Below, one piece after another: positions 50,966 to 60,706 of a stretch of DNA of 64,000 nt (the stretch's first letter is position 1; each line of letters opens with the position of its first letter). The notes below the pieces were generated by a model, which was not told the DNA's origin, searched no databases, and saw only the letters and a program-made list of their open reading frames with translations. A program made the position numbers and the translations under genes. Source of the DNA: Defluviitaleaceae bacterium. Lineage in GTDB: Bacteria; Bacillota; Clostridia; Lachnospirales; WRBF01. Location of the stretch: NCBI GenBank assembly GCA_009784685.1, contig WRBF01000001.1, forward strand, positions 1-64,000. Direction: 5' to 3'.

Positions 50966-51826
50966 ATGCCAATATCAAACAACATAAGCGTCGGTTCTTT
51001 TTTTAGAACATCTACTCCAAGTATAAAAGCGGCTCAGTCAAATGCTAACCAAAATGCAACAGATGTTCCGCTTAATTCTGATGAAATGGCTCTTGCACAG
51101 GCTCATAAGCTTAATCTTGCAGTAGGAGATGCGTTTCAGCGCAAAATGGAAGCTATGCAAGGCGAATGCGCTGATAAAATTTCAGAAGCTAAGCAAGATT
51201 ATCGAGAAGCAAGAACACTTTGGAGAGAAAGTGGCAATTTGCTCCGTGAAAGCAATTACTTCTTTCATAAAAGCGGAATTGAAATGATTTGTACAGACTT
51301 AAATGCTTGGTCAAAGAGGCTTAACAACAGCTTTGGGCATGAACCGTTTAATTTACCTCATCAAAGGTTCAGCTTCAACTCCACACTTAATGCAATTACA
51401 ATCGGCATAGGTTCTAAAGTTCCAATGGGAAATTACTCTTTATGGGTGTTCGATTTCTTGGTCGGAGCAGTCAAAAACGGCACTCATCCCCCAACCGATC
51501 TTGGAGATGTTCCTTTTTTCGCAAATGTAGATTCGCCTTATTCCCTTGCTTTGAATAGGCTTTTAGCTGCAACCAGTAGCGGCAATTCAAGTTTGGCAAA
51601 TGACCCTGAAATGAATAGGCTTGCGTTGTCATTGTTGCACCAATTAGGCATTGACACAAGCCGTGATTTCATTATAAACGACACTGTATTTGAAATTCGG
51701 AATGGATTTATCCAAACAAAAGGCTTTGCTCCGGCGCAAAGACAAGCACCAATAGGCATTGATGGATTAAATAGGCTCGTTGAAAGAGCTTATGCGCAAA
51801 ATTTTCTGATGAAATATTTGACATAA
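50966..51826 (+). CDS. Uncharacterised 286-aa protein
   Basis: Function not recognised. The first 40 residues are Ser/Asn/Thr/Ala-rich and probably disordered (MPISNNISVGSFFRTSTPSIKAAQSNANQNATD). A helical, charged stretch (about 45-100) follows, then a Gly/Asn-rich part with no known motif. The unstructured start followed by a helix recalls flagellar or secreted-type proteins, but no such genes are close, so this is only an impression. AGAGGGAGG about 6 nt before the ATG gives a strong ribosome binding site. The last codons and stop form the -35 box of the SRP RNA promoter. Confidence 0.7.
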   Translation: MPISNNISVGSFFRTSTPSIKAAQSNANQNATDVPLNSDEMALAQAHKLNLAVGDAFQRKMEAMQGECADKISEAKQDYREARTLWRESGNLLRESNYFFHKSGIEMICTDLNAWSKRLNNSFGHEPFNLPHQRFSFNSTLNAITIGIGSKVPMGNYSLWVFDFLVGAVKNGTHPPTDLGDVPFFANVDSPYSLALNRLLAATSSGNSSLANDPEMNRLALSLLHQLGIDTSRDFIINDTVFEIRNGFIQTKGFAPAQRQAPIGIDGLNRLVERAYAQNFLMKYLT

Positions 51827-51846
51827 AAATAAAAGTAGGATATAAT
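51818..51846 (+). promoter_or_regulatory. Consensus promoter of the SRP RNA gene
   Basis: TTGACA (51818-51823), exactly 17 nt, TATAAT (51841-51846): full sigma-A consensus. The -35 box is built from the last codons and stop of the 286-aa gene. Transcription should begin near 51853. Confidence 0.9.
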
Positions 51847-51853
51847 AGCAAAC

Positions 51854-51986
51854 AGTCCGTTTGACAGCGGCTAAGTCTTACGCAACAGTTTCTTACGAAC
51901 CGTGTCAGGTCAGGAATGAAGCAGCACTAAGTAATGCAAATTGTGTGCCGTAAGCAAGCTTAGCAGTGCCGTTAGGCGGACTTTTT
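51854..51986 (+). ncRNA. ffs: Signal recognition particle RNA, small bacterial type
   Basis: The conserved domain IV loop is clear: GTCAGGTCAGGAATGAAGCAGC, followed by ACTAAG, the binding site of Ffh. The ends pair (AGTCCG with CGGACT) to close a rod of about 129 nt, and TTTTT follows as terminator. Compared with the usual GGUCCGGAAGGAAGCAGC, the pair closing the GGAA tetraloop is A-U instead of C-G, a compensated change. It is preceded by a perfect promoter. The RNA joins Ffh to target membrane proteins co-translationally. Confidence 0.93.
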
Positions 51987-52010
51987 ATGTGCTTAATACA
52001 CTCTAATTTA

Positions 52011-53168
52011 TTACAACACAGACTTTCCAAGTGTATATCCCGAAACGCCAAGATAGTCGCAAACTGTTGCCCCTATGTCAGCAAAGGTATCTCTAATCCC
52101 AATATTTTTAGGGTTAATGTTGCGACCGTAAATTAAACATGGAACATATTCTCTTGAATGGTCAGTTGTTTGAGTTGTTGGGTCACATCCATGATCTGCT
52201 GTCATTATTAGTATATCGCCGGGTTTCATTGCGTTTGTAATTTCCGGAAGTCTTTTGTCGAAATATTCCAATGCTTCCGCATATCCTTTAACATCATTTC
52301 TGTGACCATAAAGCATATCAAAATCAACAAGATTCGCAAAAATAAGCCCGCTACCAATTGTTTCAGCTGCCTTTAATATTGCATCTATCCCGGATTTGTT
52401 GTTTTTTGCGTAATCTTTGCTTGTGACTCCCCTACCCGCAAAAATATCTTCTATTTTCCCTATCGCATGGACATTTAAGCCTGCATCTTTAATTAAGTCT
52501 AGCATAGTTCCATCCGGCGGAGGGATAACAAAATCTTTTCGGTTTTCAGTTCGATGATAATTGCCGGTCTTCCCTAAAAACGGTCGGGCTATTACACGGG
52601 CAATGCCATATTTTTCGCATAACAAACCATACGCTTTTTCACAAATTTCATAAAGCTCGCTTAATGGTATTATTTCTTCATGTGCGGCTATTTGGAAAAC
52701 ACTATCTGCTGATGTATAAACAATTGGGTATCCTGTTTTAACATGCTCATCGCCAAGCCGTTGTATTATTTCAGTTCCTGATGCTGATTCATTTGCCAAT
52801 GATTTCCTGTTTATGGCATTTTCAAACAGCTCGATACATTCACGAGGAAATCCATTTTCGGTATAAGTTTGAAACGGTTTGCTAAGCATTTTGCCGGCTA
52901 TTTCCCAATGTCCGCTTATAGTGTCCTTTGCTTTGGTTAGTTCTGCGATTTTCCCGTGCAGCGCAATCGGATTTTTAACCTTTGGAAGAACTGAACCGTC
53001 TATATTTCCTATTCCCATTTCATAAAGATTTGGTATGTCAAGCTTACCAATGCTCTTGTAAATGTTGCCTATAGTATTTGAATTTATATCGTCAACACCA
53101 AACTCATGAGCATCTGGCATTGCGCCTACTCCTACGCTGTCAAGAATTATCAGTATTACTCTTTTCAT
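52011..53168 (-). CDS. deoB: Phosphopentomutase
   Basis: Converts (deoxy)ribose 1-phosphate from DeoD into the 5-phosphate used by DeoC or the pentose pathway. The 385-aa alkaline-phosphatase-like enzyme has LIILDSVGVGAMPDA (metal Asp and phosphorylated Thr region follows as SNTIGNI), KDTISGHWEIAG, FANLVDFDMLYGHRNDV and MTADHGCDPTTQTTDHSREYVPCLIYG. GGAGG precedes the ATG, which lies 29 nt inside the upstream coiled-coil gene. It is far from deoC-deoD-cdd (36 kb away). Confidence 0.97.
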   Translation of the reverse strand: MKRVILIILDSVGVGAMPDAHEFGVDDINSNTIGNIYKSIGKLDIPNLYEMGIGNIDGSVLPKVKNPIALHGKIAELTKAKDTISGHWEIAGKMLSKPFQTYTENGFPRECIELFENAINRKSLANESASGTEIIQRLGDEHVKTGYPIVYTSADSVFQIAAHEEIIPLSELYEICEKAYGLLCEKYGIARVIARPFLGKTGNYHRTENRKDFVIPPPDGTMLDLIKDAGLNVHAIGKIEDIFAGRGVTSKDYAKNNKSGIDAILKAAETIGSGLIFANLVDFDMLYGHRNDVKGYAEALEYFDKRLPEITNAMKPGDILIMTADHGCDPTTQTTDHSREYVPCLIYGRNINPKNIGIRDTFADIGATVCDYLGVSGYTLGKSVL

Positions 53169-53868
53169 GTATTAATCCTCCATACTGGCTTTGTGTATCA
53201 GCAAATAAATCATTTAAAAACTGTACAGGATCGACTATGTCATTTCCTTCATAAACAGCTGTGACATATATTGTTTTATTATCACATTCATCGGGTAATT
53301 CTTGATATTCACGAGACTGTACAAAGCTGCGGTGTTCGTTAAATACGGCAGCCATGCGCATAAATATAAACTCCATCTCTTCAAACTTATCAGTTCTTGA
53401 CATGTTTGACTTAATTACCGTTTTTGCTTCGGCAGCGAACTGCATAGCTTTGCGTTTATGTATTCTCGCAACATCCTCTTTGCTTCTTGCGTTTGCCAGC
53501 TCTCTTGCATATGCTTCACGTTCACGTTCAATTTTTTTCGCTTTTTCATATAATTCCGGATTATTTTCTCTTAAAAAATCAAGTTCTGCCTTTGAAAGTC
53601 TTCTTCCTGATCTAAGTGCAGCTTCAATTGTTGCAATAGTCAAAGCTGTGCGGTTATCCTCCTTAAGCCTTCTTAAATCTTCGAGCAAAGCTTCTCTTTG
53701 AGCGATTACTCTTTCAATCTCAGCAGATTTAGTACAATTATCTTCTTCAGATATCGTCCGCCTTGTTAAGCTTCGATTATCAATTTCGCCTCTGCGTAAC
53801 ATGTTAAAATCTCTGTTCTTTACATGATTTGACATCTTAGGTGTTGCGATTAAATCCGTAAGGTTCAT
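53140..53868 (-). CDS. Charged coiled-coil protein of unknown function
   Basis: Product of 242 aa, not recognised. Residues 45-150 are strongly helical and charged (IERVIAQREALLEDLRRLKEDN...ELYEKAKKIEREREAYARELANARSKEDVARIHKRKA), predicting a coiled coil. The rest is polar. No membrane segment, and little Cys (two residues). AAGGAGG precedes the ATG. Its 3' end overlaps the deoB start by 29 nt, so the two are co-expressed; a link to phosphopentomutase is not otherwise indicated. Could be a structural or spore/flagellar accessory protein, but this is a guess. Confidence 0.7.
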   Translation of the reverse strand: MNLTDLIATPKMSNHVKNRDFNMLRRGEIDNRSLTRRTISEEDNCTKSAEIERVIAQREALLEDLRRLKEDNRTALTIATIEAALRSGRRLSKAELDFLRENNPELYEKAKKIEREREAYARELANARSKEDVARIHKRKAMQFAAEAKTVIKSNMSRTDKFEEMEFIFMRMAAVFNEHRSFVQSREYQELPDECDNKTIYVTAVYEGNDIVDPVQFLNDLFADTQSQYGGLIHEKSNTDNS

Positions 53869-53940
53869 ACTTTGTCCCTCCTTGGGTCAAGTTGCTCCAT
53901 AAATATACAATACACCTTAACGGATTTATCGACAAAGACC

Positions 53941-53966
53941 CGGTAAAATATTATAGCGGTTTACCG
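53941..53966 (-). terminator. Hairpin after purE
   Basis: CGGTAAA/TTTACCG, 7 bp with a 12-nt loop, 23 nt downstream of the purE stop. No real U-run on the minus strand, so termination is uncertain. Confidence 0.35.
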
Positions 53967-53989
53967 AGTTTCTTCATTAAACCTGTCCG

Positions 53990-54496
53990 TTAACTTAAGT
54001 ATTTCGCATATCCAATTTGCTCAAGCCTTTCTGATTTTTCTTCCACCATGTTTTTAAGACTTTCTCTATAGCCTTGAACCTTGGCTGCAATTTCATCGTC
54101 AAATGCGCCTATAATTTGCCCTGCAAGCAGTCCGGCGTTTTTTGCACCGTCTATAGCTACTGTTGCAACAGGGATACCGGGCGGCATTTGGACTATTGAA
54201 TAAAGTGAATCTACGCCATTTAATGTCTTTGATTTAACAGGTACGCCGATAACCGGCAAATCAGTTATAGCTGCAACCATACCGGGAAGATGCGCAGATC
54301 CGCCTGCTCCGGCTATAATGATCTTTAGCCCTCGTGAACGCGCTGTTTTTGCATAGTCAAACATCTTTTCAGGCGTTCTATGCGCTGAAACTATAAGTAT
54401 TTCGTAGTCTATACCAAGCTCTTCAAGTGATTTAGCCGCTTCACTCATAACAGGAAGGTCAGAATCACTTCCCATAATTATTCCAACTGTAGACAT
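53990..54496 (-). CDS. purE: N5-carboxyaminoimidazole ribonucleotide mutase PurE (class I)
   Basis: Purine synthesis: converts N5-CAIR, made by PurK, to CAIR. The 168-aa protein has [41 protein letters not shown] and [30 protein letters not shown], the PurE core. The adjacent PurK gene shows it is the class I mutase type, not the class II carboxylase. Gap to purK is 14 nt. Confidence 0.97.
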   Translation of the reverse strand: MSTVGIIMGSDSDLPVMSEAAKSLEELGIDYEILIVSAHRTPEKMFDYAKTARSRGLKIIIAGAGGSAHLPGMVAAITDLPVIGVPVKSKTLNGVDSLYSIVQMPPGIPVATVAIDGAKNAGLLAGQIIGAFDDEIAAKVQGYRESLKNMVEEKSERLEQIGYAKYLS

Positions 54497-54510
54497 TTTA
54501 AATCTCCTTT

Positions 54511-55656
54511 TTAGTATATTTTAACCAGCGAATGAGCGAGTTTTGCACGCTCTGTCGCTAAATCAAGCGTTTCTGCCGTAACTGTTAAATGCCCCATCTT
54601 TCTTTGCGGCTTTGAAGTTTCTTTGCCATACACATGTACTTTAACACCTTGAACAGCCAATGATTCATTCATGCCATCAACAACGGCTTTACCATCGTTT
54701 TGAATATTTGAACCTAATATGTTCCACATAACAGTTGGACGTATTAAAGTAGTGTCGCCAAGCGGAAGACCGCATATTGCTCTGATATGGTTTTCAAATT
54801 GACTGGTAACAGAACCTTCAATAGAATAATGCCCGGAATTATGCGGACGTGGAGCAACTTCGTTAATTAACACCCCTCCGTCTTTCAGTACGAACATTTC
54901 TGTGCAAAACATCCCTACTCCTTTAAAAATATCCATTACAAGCCCTGCCGCTTTCATGGCGGCTTCTTCATTTTCTTTGCTTATGCTTGCGGGGACTTTA
55001 GTTTCAAGCAATATATTATCTTCATGATGATTTTGTCCAACAGGATATATAGCTGTTTCTCCATTTGCAGTCCGACATGCTAAAACTGATATTTCCATTA
55101 AAAAATCAATATATCTTTCAGCCATAAGCGGCAATTTTCCACTTCCAAGCGATTCATAGGCAATTTGTATTTCATCATGGCTTTTAATAATATAATTGCC
55201 TTTGCCGTCGTACCCGCCGGTTCGCGCTTTTAATAAAAACGGATACCCAAAACTTTCCCCGCTTTTTATTATATCATCAATTGACTTAACTTCGATAAAC
55301 TCACCGACAGGCGCACCACCTTCAACAAGAGCCTGTTTTTGGGTAAGCTTGTCTTGTATAACCTTAAGGCTTTTTGCTGTCGGATAAATTTTCTTGCCGT
55401 TATTTTCAAGATCAATAAGTGCTTTGTGATCGATATGTTCAAATTCATAAGTAACAACATCACTTTTTGCTGCCAGTTCATTTATTGCGTTAACATCATC
55501 AAAGCTTGCAATAATGTGTTCGTCTGAAATACTATGAGACGGACAGTTTTTAGTTGGATCCAGCACTGTAACATAAAACCCCATTTTTTTAGCTTCTAAT
55601 GTCATCATTTTGCCAAGCTGTCCGCCGCCTATAATGCCTATTTTTAATTTCTGCAA
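54511..55656 (-). CDS. purK: N5-carboxyaminoimidazole ribonucleotide synthase PurK
   Basis: ATP-grasp enzyme that carboxylates AIR with bicarbonate and ATP, upstream of Pur[57 protein letters not shown] and [26 protein letters not shown] are diagnostic. The track starts with GTG at 55665, only 1 nt from AAGGAG; the TTG at 55656 (about 10-nt spacing) is more likely, giving 381 aa. Upstream lies yifB. Confidence 0.96.
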   Translation of the reverse strand: MQKLKIGIIGGGQLGKMMTLEAKKMGFYVTVLDPTKNCPSHSISDEHIIASFDDVNAINELAAKSDVVTYEFEHIDHKALIDLENNGKKIYPTAKSLKVIQDKLTQKQALVEGGAPVGEFIEVKSIDDIIKSGESFGYPFLLKARTGGYDGKGNYIIKSHDEIQIAYESLGSGKLPLMAERYIDFLMEISVLACRTANGETAIYPVGQNHHEDNILLETKVPASISKENEEAAMKAAGLVMDIFKGVGMFCTEMFVLKDGGVLINEVAPRPHNSGHYSIEGSVTSQFENHIRAICGLPLGDTTLIRPTVMWNILGSNIQNDGKAVVDGMNESLAVQGVKVHVYGKETSKPQRKMGHLTVTAETLDLATERAKLAHSLVKIY

Positions 55657-55684
55657 TTTTAGCACGCTCCTTATAATTCTTTAT

Positions 55685-57220
55685 CTATGTCCAATATTTT
55701 CTATCCAAACTCCGGTAAGAAATGGCTTCTGCCAGATGATTTGTTTTAATATCCTGCGATCCGTCAAGATCGGCTATAGTTCTTGCAACTTTAAGTATTT
55801 TATGATAAGCTCGTCCTGTCAACCCAAGGCTGTCAAACGCACGCTTAAGTATTTCTCTTTCAGAATCGCCAAGGATACAAAACTTGTCTATCTGTGGAGC
55901 ATTTAACTGCGAGTTTGTAAGAATGCCTTCGTCTTTATAGCGTTCCCTTTGTATGTTTTGGCAAGCTGTTACCCTTTTCTTTACTTCCTTTGATGTTTCA
56001 CCATCTCTTTTCGTATTACCAAGCTCATCATATTTAACAGCAGGTGCTTCAACTTGAATATCAATTCTGTCAAGCAGCGGACCTGATATTTTACCTAAGT
56101 ATTTAGCAACTTCATTATGCTTACACCTGCATTTGTTGCTGTCTCCATAATGGCCGCATGGGCAAGGGTTCATTGATGCAAGAAGCATACAGTCAGCAGG
56201 GTATGTAACAGTTCCGTTTACTCTTGAAACGGTTACTTCACCATCTTCAAGCGGCTGTCTTAACACTTCTAGAACTGCTTTTGGAAATTCCGGCAGTTCG
56301 TCAAGAAAAAGCACGCCGTTATGCGCAAGGCTGATTTCTCCTGGCTTTGGAACACGTCCGCCGCCTGTCAGCGCAGAATATGAGATTGTATGATGCGGTG
56401 ACCTAAATGGTCTTCTTGTTATTAGGCATGATTTATTACTTAAAAGCCCTGATATACTGTAAATCATCGTTACATCTAAGCTCTCATCAACGGTAAGGTC
56501 AGGTAGTACCCCCGGAAGCCTTTTTGCAAGCATCGTCTTACCTGACCCCGGAGGTCCTATTATAAGAATATTATGTCTTCCTGCCGCTGCAACTTCAATA
56601 GCACGTTTAACACTTTTTTGCCCCTTTACATCAGCAAAATCAAGACCATAAAAATCGCTTTCATCTACCTCAAAAAACTTATCAATATCAACTGTTATCG
56701 GTGAAAGAGGCATAGAAGTAAAGTGAAGCACTGCCTCGCTTAAGTTGTTAACCCCTATAACTTCTATCCCCTCAACCAAAGCAGCTTCTTCGCTGTTTTC
56801 AAAAGGAACTACGCATTTTGTTAACCCTGCTTCCTTCGCACTGTAGACCATAGGTAAGATACCATTAACTGAGCGCACTGTTCCATCTAGTGATAATTCA
56901 CCGGAAATTAAAGTGCTTTCAACTCTTTCTTGGTCGATAATGCCTATGCATACCAAAATTGCAACAGCTATCGGAAGGTCAAACGCTGCGCCTTCCTTTC
57001 TGGTACTTGCAGGGGCTAGGTTTATCGTAATTCGCCTTGAATAAAAATCTTTTACGATAGATGAAAGAGCTGTTGTTACACGCTCTCTTGACTCTCGAAT
57101 CGCAGAATCAGGCAGCCCAACTATGTCAAACGACGGCATACCCCTGTTGATGTCAACTTCAACATCAACGATATATCCACTTATTCCGGTTAGACCGGCG
57201 GTGTTTATTTTTGATACCAT
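55685..57220 (-). CDS. comM: YifB/ComM-family AAA ATPase (magnesium chelatase-like)
   Basis: The 511-aa protein has an N-terminal Lon-like domain (VDVEVDINRGMPSFDIVGLPDSAIRESRERV) and a central AAA module with Walker A IIGPPGSGKTMLAKRLPG and LFLDELPEFPKAVLEVLRQPLEDG, plus a Cys cluster (NPCPCGHYGDSNKCRCKHNEVAKY) typical of YifB. ComM proteins are hexameric helicases that extend branch migration in natural transformation. It diverges from dprA, another transformation-linked gene, with a 25-bp palindrome between them. GGAGG lies about 12 nt before the ATG. Confidence 0.93.
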   Translation of the reverse strand: MVSKINTAGLTGISGYIVDVEVDINRGMPSFDIVGLPDSAIRESRERVTTALSSIVKDFYSRRITINLAPASTRKEGAAFDLPIAVAILVCIGIIDQERVESTLISGELSLDGTVRSVNGILPMVYSAKEAGLTKCVVPFENSEEAALVEGIEVIGVNNLSEAVLHFTSMPLSPITVDIDKFFEVDESDFYGLDFADVKGQKSVKRAIEVAAAGRHNILIIGPPGSGKTMLAKRLPGVLPDLTVDESLDVTMIYSISGLLSNKSCLITRRPFRSPHHTISYSALTGGGRVPKPGEISLAHNGVLFLDELPEFPKAVLEVLRQPLEDGEVTVSRVNGTVTYPADCMLLASMNPCPCGHYGDSNKCRCKHNEVAKYLGKISGPLLDRIDIQVEAPAVKYDELGNTKRDGETSKEVKKRVTACQNIQRERYKDEGILTNSQLNAPQIDKFCILGDSEREILKRAFDSLGLTGRAYHKILKVARTIADLDGSQDIKTNHLAEAISYRSLDRKYWT

Positions 57221-57289
57221 TATACTAAATTGCCTCCAGCTTAATAAGTCATTAAATCATTTACTTGCTCTTTTCTAAATTTTACCCTT

Positions 57290-57314
57290 TTTCCTATTGC
57301 ATTTCAATAGGAAA
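57290..57314. promoter_or_regulatory. Palindrome between divergent comM and dprA
   Basis: TTTCCTATTG and CAATAGGAAA, perfect 10-bp arms with a 5-nt centre, 59 nt before dprA and 70 nt before comM. It could be an operator shared by both genes or a simple hairpin. Confidence 0.55.
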
Positions 57315-57372
57315 TTATATATTATGTACACGGCGGTAATTTATTTTAGATATTGACCGTTGGGGGGAATAC

Positions 57373-58596
57373 ATGAACGATGACTTATATGCTTTATGGC
57401 TTTCTCAAATAAATGAGCTTTCCTTTAAAAAGCAGCTCTTACTTATAAATGCCTTTCCGCTTGCAAAGGCAATATTTAATGCAACAAAATATCAGCTAGA
57501 CTCTGTTAAAGGTCTTTCAGAATCAGACATTATCAATATAATGGCTGCGCAAAATGAAAAACTTTTAAGAAAACATGAAAACTTACTTGCACAATGCGAG
57601 ATAACTTTTGTCGGTATTCAAAACGAAAAATATCCCACTCTTTTAAAACAAATACCTGATCCACCTTTAGGTCTATATGTTTTAGGGGAGCTTCCGGACG
57701 ACTACATCACCCGCATAAGTATAATAGGTTCTCGTAAAAGCAGTGACTATGGACTTGAAGTTGCCTATTCTCTTAGTAAGGATTTAGCCGCCAACGGAGT
57801 TATAGTTGTAAGCGGTATGGCAAGAGGCATAGACAGCATGGCACATAAAGGCGCATTGGACGGCGGAGGAAAGACTATAGCTGTTTTAGGATGTGGAGTT
57901 GATGTATGTTATCCTCCTGAAAACAAAGCCCTTATGGATAGAATAAGCAAAAACGGCTGTGTTATTTCTGAATACTATCCGGGAGTCTACCCTATTCCAA
58001 TAAATTTTCCCAGAAGGAACAGAATAATCAGCGGACTTTGCGTTGGAACGGTTGTTGTTGAAGCATCAGATAAAAGTGGAACGCTTATAACAACAAATCA
58101 TGCACTTGAACAAGGTCGGGAAGTAATGGCTGTACCCGGAAATGTTACAAGCAAACTAAGCCGAGGCACAAACGAACTTATAAAAGATGGTGCGGCAGTA
58201 GTTTTAGACTATAAAGATGTGTTGAATACTATAGGTTTAGAAATTCAACCAACTAATATCATTGAAAGCGAAAACAGCGAAAATGCCAATAACAAGAATT
58301 CAAACAATGTTAGGAAAGACCTTGATAATAAAGCAAAATCAGATAAAACGAACAAAGTGAACAATAGTAAGCCAATAATCCCATCAGATTTATCAACTGA
58401 TGAAAAATTTGTTTATTTAAAAATTTTGGAAACCCCGATGAATATAGATGAACTTATTCAAAACTCAGAAGATGTTGATCCGAAAAATATGAGTTCTGCC
58501 CTTATGTTACTCGAAATAAAAGGGTATATTAGAAAAGCATCGGGATATAAATATACTGTCAGTAATCAGTCAGCAGCGACACCGCTTAATTCGTAG
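57373..58596 (+). CDS. dprA: DNA-processing protein DprA/Smf
   Basis: Loads RecA on incoming single-stranded DNA in transformation. The 407-aa protein has an N-terminal SAM-like helical part, the Rossmann-fold DprA core (ISIIGSRKSSDYGLEVAYSLSKDLAANGVIVVSGMARGIDSMAHKGAL, GCGVDVCYPPENKALMDRI, INFPRRNRIISGLC, SGTLITTNHALEQGREVMAVPGNV) and a C-terminal winged helix (LSTDEKFVYLKILETPMNIDELI). An Asn/Lys/Ser-rich linker (about 300-335) separates the last two. Same strand as topA, 25 nt away. Confidence 0.96.
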   Translation: MNDDLYALWLSQINELSFKKQLLLINAFPLAKAIFNATKYQLDSVKGLSESDIINIMAAQNEKLLRKHENLLAQCEITFVGIQNEKYPTLLKQIPDPPLGLYVLGELPDDYITRISIIGSRKSSDYGLEVAYSLSKDLAANGVIVVSGMARGIDSMAHKGALDGGGKTIAVLGCGVDVCYPPENKALMDRISKNGCVISEYYPGVYPIPINFPRRNRIISGLCVGTVVVEASDKSGTLITTNHALEQGREVMAVPGNVTSKLSRGTNELIKDGAAVVLDYKDVLNTIGLEIQPTNIIESENSENANNKNSNNVRKDLDNKAKSDKTNKVNNSKPIIPSDLSTDEKFVYLKILETPMNIDELIQNSEDVDPKNMSSALMLLEIKGYIRKASGYKYTVSNQSAATPLNS

Positions 58597-58621
58597 CTGA
58601 ATAATGGAGGACAAAAAGTAA

Positions 58622-60700
58622 ATGCCTAAAAATCTTGTAATCGTAGAATCGCCCGCAAAGGCAAAAACCCTTAAAAAATTTCTTGGGAGCAGCTATAGAA
58701 TAGAAGCTTCTATTGGTCATGTTCGCGACTTGCCTAAAAGCGAATTGGGAATTGACATTGAAAACGATTTTGAGCCCAAATATATAACAATTCGAGGCAA
58801 AGGCGAAGTTTTAGCGAAATTGCGTAAAGAAGTAAAAGCTTCTGACCGAGTATTCCTTGCAACTGACCCTGACCGTGAAGGCGAAGCAATCAGTTGGCAT
58901 TTGATGCACGCATTAAAGTTAAGCCCGGATAATGCAAAGCGTATTACGTTTAACGAAATAACGAAAAGTGCTGTTACAAAGTCTATAAAGGAAGCACGTG
59001 AAATTGATATGAAGCTTGTTGATGCTCAACAGGCAAGGCGAGAGCTTGATAGAATAGTTGGCTATAAAATAGGTCCTCTTCTTTGGAAAAAAGTAAAGCG
59101 AGGTCTTAGTGCAGGGCGTGTTCAATCTGTTGCGCTTAAAGTAATTTGTGATCGTGAGGAAGAGATTGAGAACTTCCAAAAAGAAGAATACTGGACAATG
59201 GATGCCATTTTGAAAAAGGGCAAAGAATCTTTTTTAGCAAAGTTTTATGGAACAGAGACTGAAAAACTTGAAGTTAAAACAGAGGAAGAGGCTAATAGAA
59301 TCCTCAAAGCAGTTGAAAAATCTGATTTTATAGTAAAAGAATCTAAAAAAGGCAGTCGAAACCGTAAAGCCCCTGCACCATTTACTACAAGCACCTTGCA
59401 GCAAGAAGCATCTAAAGTGTTAGGCTTTGCAACTGCAAAAACAATGATGCTTGCACAGCAGCTTTATGAAGGAATAGACATAAAAGGCGAAGGAACTGTT
59501 GGTTTTGTATCTTATATCCGTACGGATTCAATGCGCATTTCTGACGATGCTTTTGAAAGCGGTAAAAATTACTTATTGGAAAACTTAGGCGAAAAATATA
59601 CTATAAGTGAAAAGCCTGTTCATAAATCAAAAGGCAGAGCGCAAGATGCGCATGAAGCCATACGACCGACAGATGTAAGCCGTACACCTGAAAAAATGAA
59701 AGAGTTAATTTCAAAAGACTTGTTTAAGTTATATAAGCTTATTTGGGAACGCTTTATGGCTAGCATAATGCCGGCGGCTAATTATGATACATTGTCTGTT
59801 AAAATAATGGCAGGAGATTATCAGTTTAGAGCAACCGGATCGAAGCTTGTCTTTGATGGATATTTGGCAATTTATAAGAAAAATGAATCTGCCGATTCTG
59901 AAAATGTTGAGGCTTCAATGCCTGAGCTTGCTGTAGGCGATAAGCTTAACCTTGTATCTGTTAAGCCGGAACAACATTTTACACAGCCACCACCGAGATT
60001 TTCCGAAGCGATGCTTGTTAAAACACTTGAAGAACTTGGCATAGGGCGTCCGAGTACGTATGCATCAATTATAAGTACGATAATTGCCAGAAGATATGTA
60101 ACAAAAGAAGCAAAAGTCTTTTATGCAACAGAGCTTGGCAACATAGTTAACAATATAATGAAAGAATACTTTGAAAACATTGTAGATGTTGAATTTACAG
60201 CAAAAATGGAAGATGAGCTTGACCAAATTTCAGAAGGTGATATTCAGTGGAAGGAAGTTGTAAGACAGTTTTACAAACCGTTTTCTGTTGCGCTTGAAAA
60301 GGCTGAAGATGCAATAAGTAAGATAGAAATTGCTCCCGAAATAAGCGACATTTTATGTGAAAAATGCGGCAAAAATATGGTTGTCAAAATGGGGAGATAT
60401 GGTAGATTTTTAGCCTGTCCCGGATATCCTGACTGCAAAAATGTTAAAGCACTACACGAAGAAGCCGGTGTAGATTGCCCATTATGCGACGGAAAAGTTT
60501 TGATTAAAAAATCTAAAAACGGCAGAATTTTTTACGGATGTGATAAAAGCCCTGAATGTCAATTTATTTCATGGAATAAACCAACTGGAGAAAAATGCCC
60601 TCAATGCGGCGAATTTTTAGTCGAAAAAGGGACAAAAAATAAGAAAGTCGTTTGCAGCAGTTCAAGTTGTAAATTTGATAAGCCGCTTGAGGAGAAGTAA
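58622..60700 (+). CDS. topA: DNA topoisomerase I
   Basis: Relaxes negative supercoils. The Toprim domain starts NLVIVESPAKAKTLKKFLG; ATDPDREGEAISWHL holds metal-binding acids; GFVSYIRTDSMRIS has the catalytic Tyr (near residue 300); PTDVSRTPEKM and PPPRFSEAMLVKTLEELGIGRPSTYASII follow. Three C-terminal zinc-ribbon motifs are present (CEKCGKNM...CPGYPDC, CPLCDGKV...CDKSPEC, CPQCGEFL...CSSSSC). 692 aa. Between dprA and codY, the usual Firmicute order. Confidence 0.98.
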   Translation: MPKNLVIVESPAKAKTLKKFLGSSYRIEASIGHVRDLPKSELGIDIENDFEPKYITIRGKGEVLAKLRKEVKASDRVFLATDPDREGEAISWHLMHALKLSPDNAKRITFNEITKSAVTKSIKEAREIDMKLVDAQQARRELDRIVGYKIGPLLWKKVKRGLSAGRVQSVALKVICDREEEIENFQKEEYWTMDAILKKGKESFLAKFYGTETEKLEVKTEEEANRILKAVEKSDFIVKESKKGSRNRKAPAPFTTSTLQQEASKVLGFATAKTMMLAQQLYEGIDIKGEGTVGFVSYIRTDSMRISDDAFESGKNYLLENLGEKYTISEKPVHKSKGRAQDAHEAIRPTDVSRTPEKMKELISKDLFKLYKLIWERFMASIMPAANYDTLSVKIMAGDYQFRATGSKLVFDGYLAIYKKNESADSENVEASMPELAVGDKLNLVSVKPEQHFTQPPPRFSEAMLVKTLEELGIGRPSTYASIISTIIARRYVTKEAKVFYATELGNIVNNIMKEYFENIVDVEFTAKMEDELDQISEGDIQWKEVVRQFYKPFSVALEKAEDAISKIEIAPEISDILCEKCGKNMVVKMGRYGRFLACPGYPDCKNVKALHEEAGVDCPLCDGKVLIKKSKNGRIFYGCDKSPECQFISWNKPTGEKCPQCGEFLVEKGTKNKKVVCSSSSCKFDKPLEEK

Positions 60701-60706
60701 AGAGTT

